Positions 55,672-63,288 of a DNA stretch of 64,000 bases are shown piece after piece. A program made the position numbers and the translations under genes. Source of the stretch: Methylobacterium sp. NMS14P (GTDB lineage Bacteria > Pseudomonadota > Alphaproteobacteria > Rhizobiales > Beijerinckiaceae); the NCBI RefSeq assembly GCF_028583545.1, contig NZ_CP087106.1, positions 62,001 through 126,000 on the forward strand, in the 5' to 3' direction. The notes beneath the pieces are model-generated. The model did not search any database and had not been told where the DNA came from. It worked only from the letters and a program-made list of their open reading frames with translations. Every line of letters begins with the position of its first letter. Position 1 is the stretch's first letter.

Positions 55672-56640
55672 ATGCGGATGCGCAACCTGACGCTGCGTCT
55701 CGGACGGGTTCTGTGCGCAGCCGCGCTGGCGGCCAGCCTCGGCTCGGCCGCCCGGGCCGGCGATCCCGTCTATCCCGCGGGCTCACGCTTCGGCTTCGAA
55801 CCGCCCGCCGACATGTCGCTGTCGCGGCGCTTCTCGGGCTTCGAGCGGAAGGAGGGCGGCGCGACCGTGTCGGTCGTCGAATTGCCCGCGAACGCGTTCG
55901 CGGAGCTCGTCAGCGGCTTCACCGACGCCAACCTGCTCAGCCAGGGCTTCGCGGTCGAGAAGCGCGAGGAGGTCAAGATCGGCGAGAACGAGGGCATGCT
56001 CTACACCGGTGAGCAGCCCGCCGATCCGGGCTCGTCCGCGCCGGCGATCCGGAAGTGGATCCTCGTGGTGGGAACGCCGACCGTGACCGGGCTGATCATC
56101 GCGCAGGCGCTGCCCGACGCCGAGACCGAGGCGTCGATGCGCAAGATGGTGACCGGCGTCACCCTCCGACCGGCCCTGTCGCTCACCCAGCAGGTCGACG
56201 CGCTGCCCTTCCGCATCACCGACATGGCGGGCTTCCGACCGGTGCGGGTTATGGCCGGCAACTCGGTCCTCCTCACCAGCGGACCCAAGGACCAGATGCA
56301 GAATCTGGAGCAACCGATCCTCGTCCTGGCGCAGGCGGTGCAGCAGCCACCCGGTGCCGACCAGCGCGACGGCTTCGCCCGCGCCGCGCTGGCGTCGAAC
56401 CAGACCCTCAAGGACTTCGTCATCGAACGGGCGCAGAGCTACCGCTCGAACGGCGTCGACTGGCACGAGATCGTCGCCCGCGCTCTGGACCAGCCGACCA
56501 ACCAGCCCGTCGTCGTGATGCAGACCATCCGGTTCGCACCGGACGGCTACATCCGCGCCCTCGGCGTCGTGCGGCAGGATCAGCGCGACGGCATCCTCGC
56601 CAAGTTCCGCCAGGTGGTGGACAGCCTTCAGGTGAAGTAG
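55672..56640 (+). CDS. Exported protein of unknown function
   Basis: A 322-residue protein with a signal peptide (RVLCAAALAASLGSAARA) and a soluble mature region with two similar halves. Each half has an L-x-P/F-pattern with a stretch resembling a PsbP/MOG1-like fold: RFGFEPPADMSLSRRFSGFERKE, and later the C-terminal KFRQVVDSLQVK. I cannot name the family. The gene ends four bases before the convergent ggt stop. Confidence 0.75.
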   Translation: MRMRNLTLRLGRVLCAAALAASLGSAARAGDPVYPAGSRFGFEPPADMSLSRRFSGFERKEGGATVSVVELPANAFAELVSGFTDANLLSQGFAVEKREEVKIGENEGMLYTGEQPADPGSSAPAIRKWILVVGTPTVTGLIIAQALPDAETEASMRKMVTGVTLRPALSLTQQVDALPFRITDMAGFRPVRVMAGNSVLLTSGPKDQMQNLEQPILVLAQAVQQPPGADQRDGFARAALASNQTLKDFVIERAQSYRSNGVDWHEIVARALDQPTNQPVVVMQTIRFAPDGYIRALGVVRQDQRDGILAKFRQVVDSLQVK

Positions 56641-56644
56641 CGGC

Positions 56645-58264
56645 TCACCACACGGCGGCCTGCCCGTCGCGGCGCGGGTCGCTCGCCGCCACGTAGCCCT
56701 CGACGGCCGGATCGCCCATCCGCCAGATGAACTGGCCGGCGCCGAAATCCTGGTAGCTGTCCTCGATCACCTCGAGCTTGTGGCCGAGGGCCTTCAGGCG
56801 CTCCAGGGTCGCTCCCGGCATCGCCGCCTCGACGTTGATGTCCAGGCCCTCGTTCACCCGCCACCGCGGCGCGTCGCAGGCCGCCTGCGGGTTCTGTCCG
56901 TGGTCGATCATCCGCACCAGGGTCTGGACGTGCCCCTGCGGCTGCATGTTGCCGCCCATCACGCCGAAGCTCATCACCGGCGCGCCGTCCTGCGTGAGGA
57001 AGCCCGGGATGATGGTGTGGAACGGGCGCTTGCCGGGCGCCACAACGTTCGGGCTCTCGGCATCCAGCACGAAGCCGTAGCCGCGATTCTGCAGTGAGAT
57101 GCCCCAGCCGGGGACGACGACGCCCGAGCCGAAGCCCATGAAGTTCGACTGGATGAAGCTCACCATCATGCCGGATTCGTCGGCCGCGGTGAGGTAGATC
57201 GTGCCGCCCGCGGGGGGCTTGCCCGGTCCGAAGACCTGGGCGCGGTTCCGGTCGATCAGCTTGGCGCGCTCCGCGAGGTAGGCGGGGTCGAGCATGGCCT
57301 CGGGGGTCACGTCCATCCCGCGCGGGTCGGCGACGTACCGGTAGGTGTCGCTGAAGGCGAGCTTCATCGCCTCGATCTGCAGGTGCTGCGAGTCCGGCCC
57401 GTCCACCGGCAGGCCGTCGAGGTCGAACTGCTCGAGGATGCCTAGCGCGATCTGCGCCGCGATTCCCTGGCCGTTCGGCGGGATCTCGTGCAGCGTGTAG
57501 CCGTGATAGTCCTTCGCGGTCGGCGTCACCCATTCGGGACGGAACGCCGCGAGGTCGGCGGCCGTCATCGCGCCGCCGTTGGCCCGCGCGTGCGCGGCGA
57601 TCGCCTCGGCGATCTCGCCCCGGTAGAAAGCCTCGCCCTTGGTCTCACCGATCAGGCGCAGGGTCTTCTCGGCGCCCGGGAAGGTCACCAGCTCGCCGAC
57701 ACCCGGCGCCCGACCCCGCGGCAGGAAGAACTCCGAGAAGCCCGGCTGGCGGGTGATCGCGTCGATCCGCGCGGCGGCGGCCCACTTCTGCTGGACCACG
57801 ACCGGCGCGAGGTAGCCGCGCTCGGCGATGCGGATCGCGGGCTGCATCAGGTCGGCGAAGGGAAGGCGGCCGAAACGCTCGCTCAGCGCCGCCCAGGCGG
57901 CGACCGCGCCCGGCACGGTGACCGAATCCCAGCCGCGCATCGGCGGCCGCTCGGCCGCGCCGTACTTCTTCAGGAAGTAGTCCCGGCTCCAGGCCGCCGG
58001 CGCCCCGCCCGAGGCGTTGAGGCCGTGGAGCGCCTTCCCGTCCCACAGGATGCAGAAGGCGTCGGAGCCGAGGCCGTTGCTGCACGGCTCGGTGACGGTC
58101 TTGGCGGCCGCCGTGGCGATCGCGGCGTCGACCGCGTTGCCGCCGGCCTGGAGCATCTGAATGCCGGCCTGGGCCGCAAGCGCGTGCGAGGTCGCCACGC
58201 AGTTGCGCCCGAACATCGGCATCCGCAGCGACGGATACCCGGTCACCCAGTCGAACGGCTTCAT
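56645..58264 (-). CDS. ggt: Gamma-glutamyltransferase family protein
   Basis: A 539-residue Ntn-hydrolase that self-cleaves at a Thr and acts on glutathione or gamma-glutamyl amides. The nucleophile should be Thr355 (PAGGTIYLTAAD), with the FIQSNFMGFGSGVVVPG and GKRPFHTIIPGFLT blocks of this branch of the family. There is no N-terminal signal peptide, unlike the E. coli periplasmic enzyme, so a cytoplasmic location is likely. Glutathione turnover suits formaldehyde- or detoxification-linked metabolism, but the substrate may differ. Confidence 0.9.
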   Translation of the reverse strand: MKPFDWVTGYPSLRMPMFGRNCVATSHALAAQAGIQMLQAGGNAVDAAIATAAAKTVTEPCSNGLGSDAFCILWDGKALHGLNASGGAPAAWSRDYFLKKYGAAERPPMRGWDSVTVPGAVAAWAALSERFGRLPFADLMQPAIRIAERGYLAPVVVQQKWAAAARIDAITRQPGFSEFFLPRGRAPGVGELVTFPGAEKTLRLIGETKGEAFYRGEIAEAIAAHARANGGAMTAADLAAFRPEWVTPTAKDYHGYTLHEIPPNGQGIAAQIALGILEQFDLDGLPVDGPDSQHLQIEAMKLAFSDTYRYVADPRGMDVTPEAMLDPAYLAERAKLIDRNRAQVFGPGKPPAGGTIYLTAADESGMMVSFIQSNFMGFGSGVVVPGWGISLQNRGYGFVLDAESPNVVAPGKRPFHTIIPGFLTQDGAPVMSFGVMGGNMQPQGHVQTLVRMIDHGQNPQAACDAPRWRVNEGLDINVEAAMPGATLERLKALGHKLEVIEDSYQDFGAGQFIWRMGDPAVEGYVAASDPRRDGQAAVW

Positions 58265-58417
58265 GGCACAGTTCCCGGCCTCGGCAGCCCACGCGCTCCC
58301 GCAGCGTTTGGCATACAGGATATCCGGCGCTGGTGAAGGCGCGGCCGGGCAGGGCCGCCAACGAAAAACGCGGGCCCGAGGACCCGCGCTTCGCGAACGT
58401 CATGCGGCCTGGGAGGA

Positions 58418-58447
58418 CCGCCTCAGTAGGGGCCGCCTCAGTAGGGG
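58418..58447. repeat. Exact 15-bp tandem duplication at a stop codon
   Basis: Two adjacent copies of CCGCCTCAGTAGGGG (58418-58432, 58433-58447). The second copy holds the stop of the following exported-protein gene; the first supplies an in-frame second TGA after GGPY. The duplication preserved phase. Confidence 0.85.
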
Positions 58448-58860
58448 CGGCCGTAGAGCGGCGAGGTCGGATCCAGCCGGTCGACGAAGGAGAGGTCGAC
58501 GTTGCGGATCGCCGAGGAGCGGGCTCCGATGAACGGTCCGTTGGTGATCGGGTCCGGCAGGATGCCGCGGCCGAAGCGGTCCGTCGGGCCGTAGGGCGGG
58601 GTCAGCTGGTTCGACGCCGCGATCAGGTAGGGGTTCAGGGCCGGGTTGCGCGAGCCGCCGGCGCCCGGAACGTTCGAGGTCAGCGGCACGTTGCCGGCGT
58701 CGAGCCAGCTGCGCGGACGCACGCGGATCGGCAGCGGCCGGCTGACCCGGTAGATCGGGCCGGTGACGTAGCCATCCTGAGCCTGGGCGGGCGCGGAGGC
58801 CAGAGCGCCGAGGCCGGTGGCGGCGACGACGCCGAGAAGGGCGATCTTGAGCGAGCGCAT
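58438..58860 (-). CDS. Exported protein of unknown function
   Basis: A 140-residue protein with a signal peptide (SLKIALLGVVAATGLGALASAPAQA) and a Pro/Arg/Gly-rich, Cys-free mature part with turns rather than clear secondary structure (VPGAGGSRNPALNPYL, PYGPTDRFGRGILPDP). ATG 58860 was preferred over TTG two codons upstream. Family not recognised; it looks typical of Methylobacteriaceae-specific proteins. Confidence 0.65.
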   Translation of the reverse strand: MRSLKIALLGVVAATGLGALASAPAQAQDGYVTGPIYRVSRPLPIRVRPRSWLDAGNVPLTSNVPGAGGSRNPALNPYLIAASNQLTPPYGPTDRFGRGILPDPITNGPFIGARSSAIRNVDLSFVDRLDPTSPLYGRPY

Positions 58861-58996
58861 GGCCAACCTTGTCCTTGAGTGCCATCAGTATGGCGACCGA
58901 AGCTTAACAGTTCGCCGCCTTTGACGATAAGACGCTTGGGCGAGGCTGTTGTTCCGCCCTTATGGCTGAGCTTGTGCGTTTTGCCACACTCCGGCC

Positions 58997-59791
58997 TCAT
59001 TTTTTATTTTGCGGCTTCCGGATTAACGATCCGGCCCTGGACGGAGCCTCCGACCCGGCCGTCGCCGGGCACGCGCCCGACGGATCGGGCGCGGCCGCGA
59101 AGGCCGCCGTCGTGCCGGCATCGGCGAGGTCGACGAGGCTCAGCGCGTCGAGCATGCAGGCGAGCGCCTGCGGCTCCGGCGGCCGCGCCAGGGGGGCGCA
59201 GAGCCACCCGTCGAGCTGGAACGCCGCGTCGCGGGTGACGAAGCCGGTGCAGGTTCTCTGCGACGGGCCCGCGAAGGTGACGTCCAGGGTCTCGACCGCG
59301 CCGAACTTGGTGCGGATCTGCCCGCGCGCGCCGGTCCGGGCCACCGCCAGGGCGGGCCGGTCGAGGGCCGGACCGTTCGCGGCGCGCCGGGCCATCAGGA
59401 CGAAGAGCGTCGGCGGTGCGCCGGACTGGGGCCCGCGGGTGAGCTGGACTCGCAGAGCCGGCGCCTCGATCGCCGCGAAGTCGCCGCGGGTGAGCGTGTC
59501 CTCGCGCAGCCCGGTCCGCGGATCGACGCGTGCGGTGACGCGCACCGGGTCGAGCCCCGGCTCCGCGAGGCCGAACTGGGCGACCGCGGCCGCGGGCGGC
59601 GCCGGCGAAGCCTGCATGGAGGGGACGAAGCGGGCTTCCGCGGCCGGCGGAGCGACTGGCGGCATCTCGCCGGGCCAGCGGGGGATGACCCACAGCAGCG
59701 CGATCGCCGCCGAGGCCAGGGCGATGCGCAGGCCCAGAGAGCCTGGCGTTCCCGGGGTGTCCGGCGCGCGCGCGGCCCGGCCGCCCGGCAC
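58997..59791 (-). CDS. Membrane-anchored protein of unknown function
   Basis: A 264-residue protein with one N-terminal membrane helix (LRIALASAAIALLWVIP), a Pro/Ala-rich linker, and a periplasmic domain with four Cys (RTCTGF, WLCAPL, ALACML, GACPA), probably two disulphides. The body (DTLTRGDFAAIEAPALRVQLTRGP) is beta-rich. The gene runs from a GTG start on the minus strand; an AT-rich 130 bases lies after its stop. Family unknown. Confidence 0.7.
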   Translation of the reverse strand: MPGGRAARAPDTPGTPGSLGLRIALASAAIALLWVIPRWPGEMPPVAPPAAEARFVPSMQASPAPPAAAVAQFGLAEPGLDPVRVTARVDPRTGLREDTLTRGDFAAIEAPALRVQLTRGPQSGAPPTLFVLMARRAANGPALDRPALAVARTGARGQIRTKFGAVETLDVTFAGPSQRTCTGFVTRDAAFQLDGWLCAPLARPPEPQALACMLDALSLVDLADAGTTAAFAAAPDPSGACPATAGSEAPSRAGSLIRKPQNKK

Positions 59792-60153
59792 GCCGAGCCC
59801 GATCCGATCGACGAGGGGCGCTGTTCCGGTCAGTGGCGTGCTCCGTAGCGACGGCAGGCCGCGGGATGGGCGGCCAGGGTCGCGCCGAAGGATTGAATTC
59901 CCTTTCCGGACCCGAGGCCGTCACCGGGTTTCCGGAGGCAGGGTGAATCGAGTGTTGCGCGCCCCGCGGCCTTGACAGCGCGCGCCCATGCGCGCCTTGC
60001 TCGACCCGGCCGTCGCCCCCACCTCCGCGGAGGACGGGGTCTGCGGCCGCGCCCGTTTGGCGGGCGCGTCCGGCACGAACGATCCTTCGGCCGATTGTAC
60101 TGGCACAGGCGCGGCACCCGGATCGGTCGGGGTTTTCCGCGCGGAGACGAGAG
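59792..60153. other. Intergenic region upstream of asd
   Basis: About 360 bases shared by the divergent hypothetical gene and asd. It is GC-rich with no clear gene; frames on both strands are Arg/Pro-rich chance frames. The last 60 bases contain the asd ribosome site (GAGACGAGAG). No riboswitch (for example a lysine element) was recognised. Confidence 0.5.
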
Positions 60154-61191
60154 ATGGGTTACAAGGTCGCCGTCGTCGGCGCCACGGGCAACGTGGGCCG
60201 CGAGATGCTCGATATCCTGGCCGAGCGGGCTTTCCCCGCCGACGAGGTCGTGGCGCTGGCCTCGCGCCGCAGCCAGGGTCAGGAAGTCTCCTACGGCGAC
60301 AAGACGCTCAAGGTCAAAACGCTGGACACGTACGACTTCTCCGACACCGACATCTGCCTGATGTCAGCGGGCGGCGAGGCGTCGAAGGAGTGGTCGCCCC
60401 GCATCGGCCAGCAGGGCTGCGTGGTCATCGATAACTCGTCGGCGTTCCGCTACGACGCCGACGTGCCGCTGATCGTGCCCGAGGTGAACGCCGACGCGGT
60501 GGTGGGCTTCACCAAGCGCAACATCATCGCCAACCCGAACTGCTCGACCGCCCAGCTGGTCGTCGCGCTGAAGCCCCTCCACGAGGCGGCCACGATCAAG
60601 CGCGTCGTCGTGTCGACCTACCAGTCGGTCTCCGGCGCCGGCAAGGAGGCGATGGACGAGCTGTTCAACCAGACCCGCGCCGTGTTCACCGCCGGCGAGA
60701 TCAAGCAGGGCGGCAAGTTCACCAAGCGCATCGCCTTCAACGTCATCCCCCACATCGACGTGTTCATGGAGGATGGCTACACGAAGGAAGAGTGGAAGAT
60801 GGTCGCCGAGACCAAGAAGATGCTCGACCCGAAGATCAAGCTGACGGCGACCGCCGTCCGCGTGCCGGTCTTCATCGGTCACGCGGAATCGGTGAACGTC
60901 GAGTTCGAGCAGCCGCTCACCGCCGAGAAGGCGACCGAGATCCTGCGCGCCGCCCCCGGCGTGCTGGTGATCGATAAGCGCGAGAACGGCGGCTACATGA
61001 CCCCCCACGAGGCGGCCGGCGAGGACGCGACCTACATCTCGCGCATCCGCGAGGACGCGACGGTGGAGAATGGCCTGAACTTCTGGTGTGTCTCGGACAA
61101 CCTGCGCAAGGGCGCGGCCCTCAACGCGATCCAGATCGCCGAGGTGCTGGTCAACCGCAAGCTGCTGAATTGCGCCAAGCGCGCCGCCTGA
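60154..61191 (+). CDS. asd: Aspartate-semialdehyde dehydrogenase Asd
   Basis: A 345-residue enzyme making aspartate semialdehyde for Lys, Thr, Met and diaminopimelate synthesis. VVGATGNVGREM (NADP motif), ANPNCSTAQL with nucleophile Cys130, the STYQSVSGAGK block and VRVPVFIGHAES are conserved. It supplies the substrate chain to DapB, encoded 8 kb away. A long hairpin follows its stop. Confidence 0.97.
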   Translation: MGYKVAVVGATGNVGREMLDILAERAFPADEVVALASRRSQGQEVSYGDKTLKVKTLDTYDFSDTDICLMSAGGEASKEWSPRIGQQGCVVIDNSSAFRYDADVPLIVPEVNADAVVGFTKRNIIANPNCSTAQLVVALKPLHEAATIKRVVVSTYQSVSGAGKEAMDELFNQTRAVFTAGEIKQGGKFTKRIAFNVIPHIDVFMEDGYTKEEWKMVAETKKMLDPKIKLTATAVRVPVFIGHAESVNVEFEQPLTAEKATEILRAAPGVLVIDKRENGGYMTPHEAAGEDATYISRIREDATVENGLNFWCVSDNLRKGAALNAIQIAEVLVNRKLLNCAKRAA

Positions 61192-61228
61192 GACTGTTTC
61201 CTCTCCCGCTTGGGGAGGGGCTCTGTCC

Positions 61229-61263
61229 GACGGATCCTCGGGACACGGTCCCGAGGATCCGTC
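61229..61263 (+). terminator. Perfect 16-bp hairpin after asd
   Basis: Arms 61229-61244 and 61248-61263 (GACGGATCCTCGGGAC and its exact complement) with a three-base ACG loop. No T-run, but the stem is the longest perfect one seen in the window. It probably ends asd transcription or protects the 3' end; a dispersed palindromic element is also possible. Confidence 0.65.
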
Positions 61264-61486
61264 ACGCGTCTGTCACTGCTAGGGTTCGTGACGCGGATCG
61301 GTCGCGCGGACCTTCCGTCCGCGGCGTGTCCGCACTTCGTGCTCGGTCCGGCTGTTCATCGCCGACGGGCTTCGCGGCAGCCTCCTCGAGCGCCGCGACC
61401 GTACCGGTCATCGACGGCCCGAAGCTGGCCGGGGGGCGGTTCACCGACGCCCGATCGCTGTTACCGACCGTCGCCTCGTCGAACAC
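61262..61486 (-). CDS. Weak small open frame, hypothetical
   Basis: A 74-codon frame starting at ATG with a disordered, charged composition (RPPASFGPSMTGTVAALEE, then DRARSADTPRTEGPRDRS). No family or signal recognised and its 3' end runs into the asd hairpin. It may be chance; kept because the gap is otherwise empty. Confidence 0.25.
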   Translation of the reverse strand: MFDEATVGNSDRASVNRPPASFGPSMTGTVAALEEAAAKPVGDEQPDRARSADTPRTEGPRDRSASRTLAVTDA

Positions 61487-61567
61487 CGCCGTCCGGCTCC
61501 CGCCGCGGTGCGGCTCCGTCGGATGCGGCAGGCGCGAACCGAGCGGCCTTCTCGCCGCCCGTTCCGG

Positions 61568-61861
61568 CTACGCCATGCCGAGGGCCTGCAAGTAGAGCTC
61601 GAGGATCGCCTCCTGCTCCTGGCGCTCGCTGTGGTCCTGCTTGCGGATGCGCAGGATCGTGCGGACGGCCTTCGCGTCGAAGCCCCGGCCCTTCAGCTCG
61701 GCGAACACCTCCTTGATGTCGCCCATGATGCCGGCCTTCTCCTCCTCGAGACGCTCCAGGCGCTCGATGAACTGCTTCAGCTCGTCCGCGGCCACGCCTT
61801 CGGCCGACGAGACGTCGCCGCCGGGCCGCTGCGCGGCGGTGGGCATCGAATGGGCGTTCAT
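61568..61861 (-). CDS. gapR: DUF2312/GapR-family nucleoid protein
   Basis: A 97-residue all-helical protein: [49 protein letters not shown], and a C-terminal [12 protein letters not shown]. This matches GapR, which in Caulobacter encircles overtwisted DNA and supports replication. GGGAGAG upstream of ATG 61861. Typical alphaproteobacterial single-copy gene. Confidence 0.93.
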   Translation of the reverse strand: MNAHSMPTAAQRPGGDVSSAEGVAADELKQFIERLERLEEEKAGIMGDIKEVFAELKGRGFDAKAVRTILRIRKQDHSERQEQEAILELYLQALGMA

Positions 61862-61962
61862 GGGGCTCTCCCGAATGCACGGCGCGGTTGCGCCCTGGAC
61901 CCGTGGTTAACGGTCCGGCCTTACCGGAAGCTTAGCCGATTCGCCGCACTCCGGTCGCCGCC

Positions 61963-62271
61963 TCAATGATCCTTGGGCTGCGCGGCCGCGAAGCCCGCCC
62001 GCTGCTCTGGGCTCGCCTCGGTCTGGAAGCAGGCCTTCCACTCGGCGTAGGGCATCCCGTAGACCGTCTCGCGGCTCTCGTCCTTGGTCAGCGCCACGCC
62101 CGCCTCGTCGGCGGCGTCCTTGAGCCAGTTCGACAGGCAGTTCCGGCAGAAGCCCGCCAGGTTCATCAGGTCGATGTTCTGCACATCCGTCCGGTTGCGC
62201 AGATGCGCGACGAGGCGGCGGAACACCGCGGCCTCGAGTTCCGTCTGGGTCCGGGGATCGATCTCGCTCAT
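61963..62271 (-). CDS. DUF1244 domain protein
   Basis: A 102-residue protein with FRRLVAHLRNRTDVQNIDLMNLAGFCRNCLSNWLKDAAD and VYGMPYAEWKACFQ, the DUF1244 signature with a CRNC pair that may bind metal. Small cytoplasmic protein of unknown role, conserved in alpha- and gammaproteobacteria. Confidence 0.92.
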   Translation of the reverse strand: MSEIDPRTQTELEAAVFRRLVAHLRNRTDVQNIDLMNLAGFCRNCLSNWLKDAADEAGVALTKDESRETVYGMPYAEWKACFQTEASPEQRAGFAAAQPKDH

Positions 62272-62333
62272 CGGTCGCAACTCTCTTCGGGTCGGGCGGG
62301 CCGCTCCCGATTTCGGGACCGGCCGGACGGAGA

Positions 62334-63098
62334 TCAAGCCGCGAGCAGCGGGCGCAGGACGCGGGCGAAGCGCGCGGCCCACTCCGCCTGCCCGTCCGCT
62401 CCGGCGATCAGGTCCTGGCGGATCTCCACGAGGGCGTTCGCGAGGCCGCGCGCGGTGGCGTGGCGGTCGATCGTGTCGCCCGGCAGGCCGCCGCCGTAGG
62501 GCTGGTTGTCGCCGACGGTGAGCCCGGCCGGATCGGCCTCCAGCGCGCGGATGAGCGGGCGGGCGAAGCGCTCGTCGCGGTCGTACAGGATGCCGACCTG
62601 CCAGGGCCGCGCGATCCCGCGCCAGTAGGGCGTGAAGCTGTGCATGGTCAGGAGCACGGGCGGCCGGCCCGCTGCCTGCGCGGCGGCGATCGCGTCGTCG
62701 ATGGCCGCGTCGAACGGCGCGTAGAAGCGGGCGATCCGCGCCTGCTTCCCGGCCTCGTCGATCCGGGCGTTGCCCGGCACGACGGCGCCGTCGGACAGGC
62801 GCATCACCAGGGTCGGGTCGGCGCGCCCGCGATTCGGGTCGATGATGAGGCGGGAGAAGTTCGTGAGGATCGCCGGGGCGCCGAGCTGCGCCGCGAGGCT
62901 GCGCGTCACCGCCGCCGCGCCGATGTCGTAGGCGATGTGCCGGGCGTATTCCGACGCGGGCACGCCGAGCGCGATGTCCGCCGGCACGAAGTTCGAGGCG
63001 TGGTCGCAGGCGATGACGAGGCCGCAGGCGGGGTCGCCGGGGATGATCTCGCAGGGATGCGCCGGCGGGACGGCCGTTTCTGTCTCCGGACGGGTCAC
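62334..63098 (-). CDS. N-formylglutamate amidohydrolase-family protein
   Basis: A 254-residue amidohydrolase of the HutG/COG3931 group. ACDHASNFVP (metal His), AYDIGAAAVTRSLA, LTMHSFTPYWRG and NRGRADPTL match the family that cleaves N-formylglutamate or related compounds in histidine breakdown. No other hut genes are nearby, so a broader N-formyl substrate, possibly relevant to formate-handling methylotrophs, is conceivable. Divergent from glycerate kinase. Confidence 0.88.
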   Translation of the reverse strand: MTRPETETAVPPAHPCEIIPGDPACGLVIACDHASNFVPADIALGVPASEYARHIAYDIGAAAVTRSLAAQLGAPAILTNFSRLIIDPNRGRADPTLVMRLSDGAVVPGNARIDEAGKQARIARFYAPFDAAIDDAIAAAQAAGRPPVLLTMHSFTPYWRGIARPWQVGILYDRDERFARPLIRALEADPAGLTVGDNQPYGGGLPGDTIDRHATARGLANALVEIRQDLIAGADGQAEWAARFARVLRPLLAA

Positions 63099-63106
63099 GG
63101 GGCTCC

Positions 63107-63130
63107 GAGGTCTTCAGAGAGGTCTTCAGA
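63107..63130. repeat. 12-bp tandem direct repeat in the divergent control region
   Basis: GAGGTCTTCAGA occurs twice head-to-tail (63107-63118, 63119-63130), immediately upstream of the amidohydrolase start. Could bind a regulator in tandem, or be a recent slip duplication. Confidence 0.6.
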
Positions 63131-63209
63131 TCTGTGCGAGGGCGCCGATGGCGCTTGCCGTCGCGCGGCCGCTCGGGCAGATCACCTATCAAGGATCGTG
63201 CGCTCACGG

Positions 63210-63245
63210 CAAGAAACGGGCCCGCCGCCCAGACAAGAAACGGGC
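63210..63245. repeat. Spaced 12-bp direct repeats before glycerate kinase
   Basis: CAAGAAACGGGC at 63210-63221 and 63234-63245, 24 bases apart start to start, close to the kinase start at 63289. Exact spacing suggests a site for a dimer or two adjacent regulator molecules. Confidence 0.5.
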
Positions 63246-63288
63246 GGGGAGTGCGCGACGCGAACAAGAGAGGAGCCCGTTCGACGCC

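Larger units (their letters stand above)
61192..61567. other. Region between asd and gapR
   Basis: About 375 bases holding a degenerate CTCTCCC...GGGGAGG hairpin right after asd, a 16-bp perfect hairpin, and one weak open frame on the minus strand. Nothing else recognised. Confidence 0.5.

Noticed and set aside
59792..60153. A lysine or other riboswitch upstream of asd
   Set aside because: I could not find a conserved aptamer core; only general GC-rich pairing is visible.
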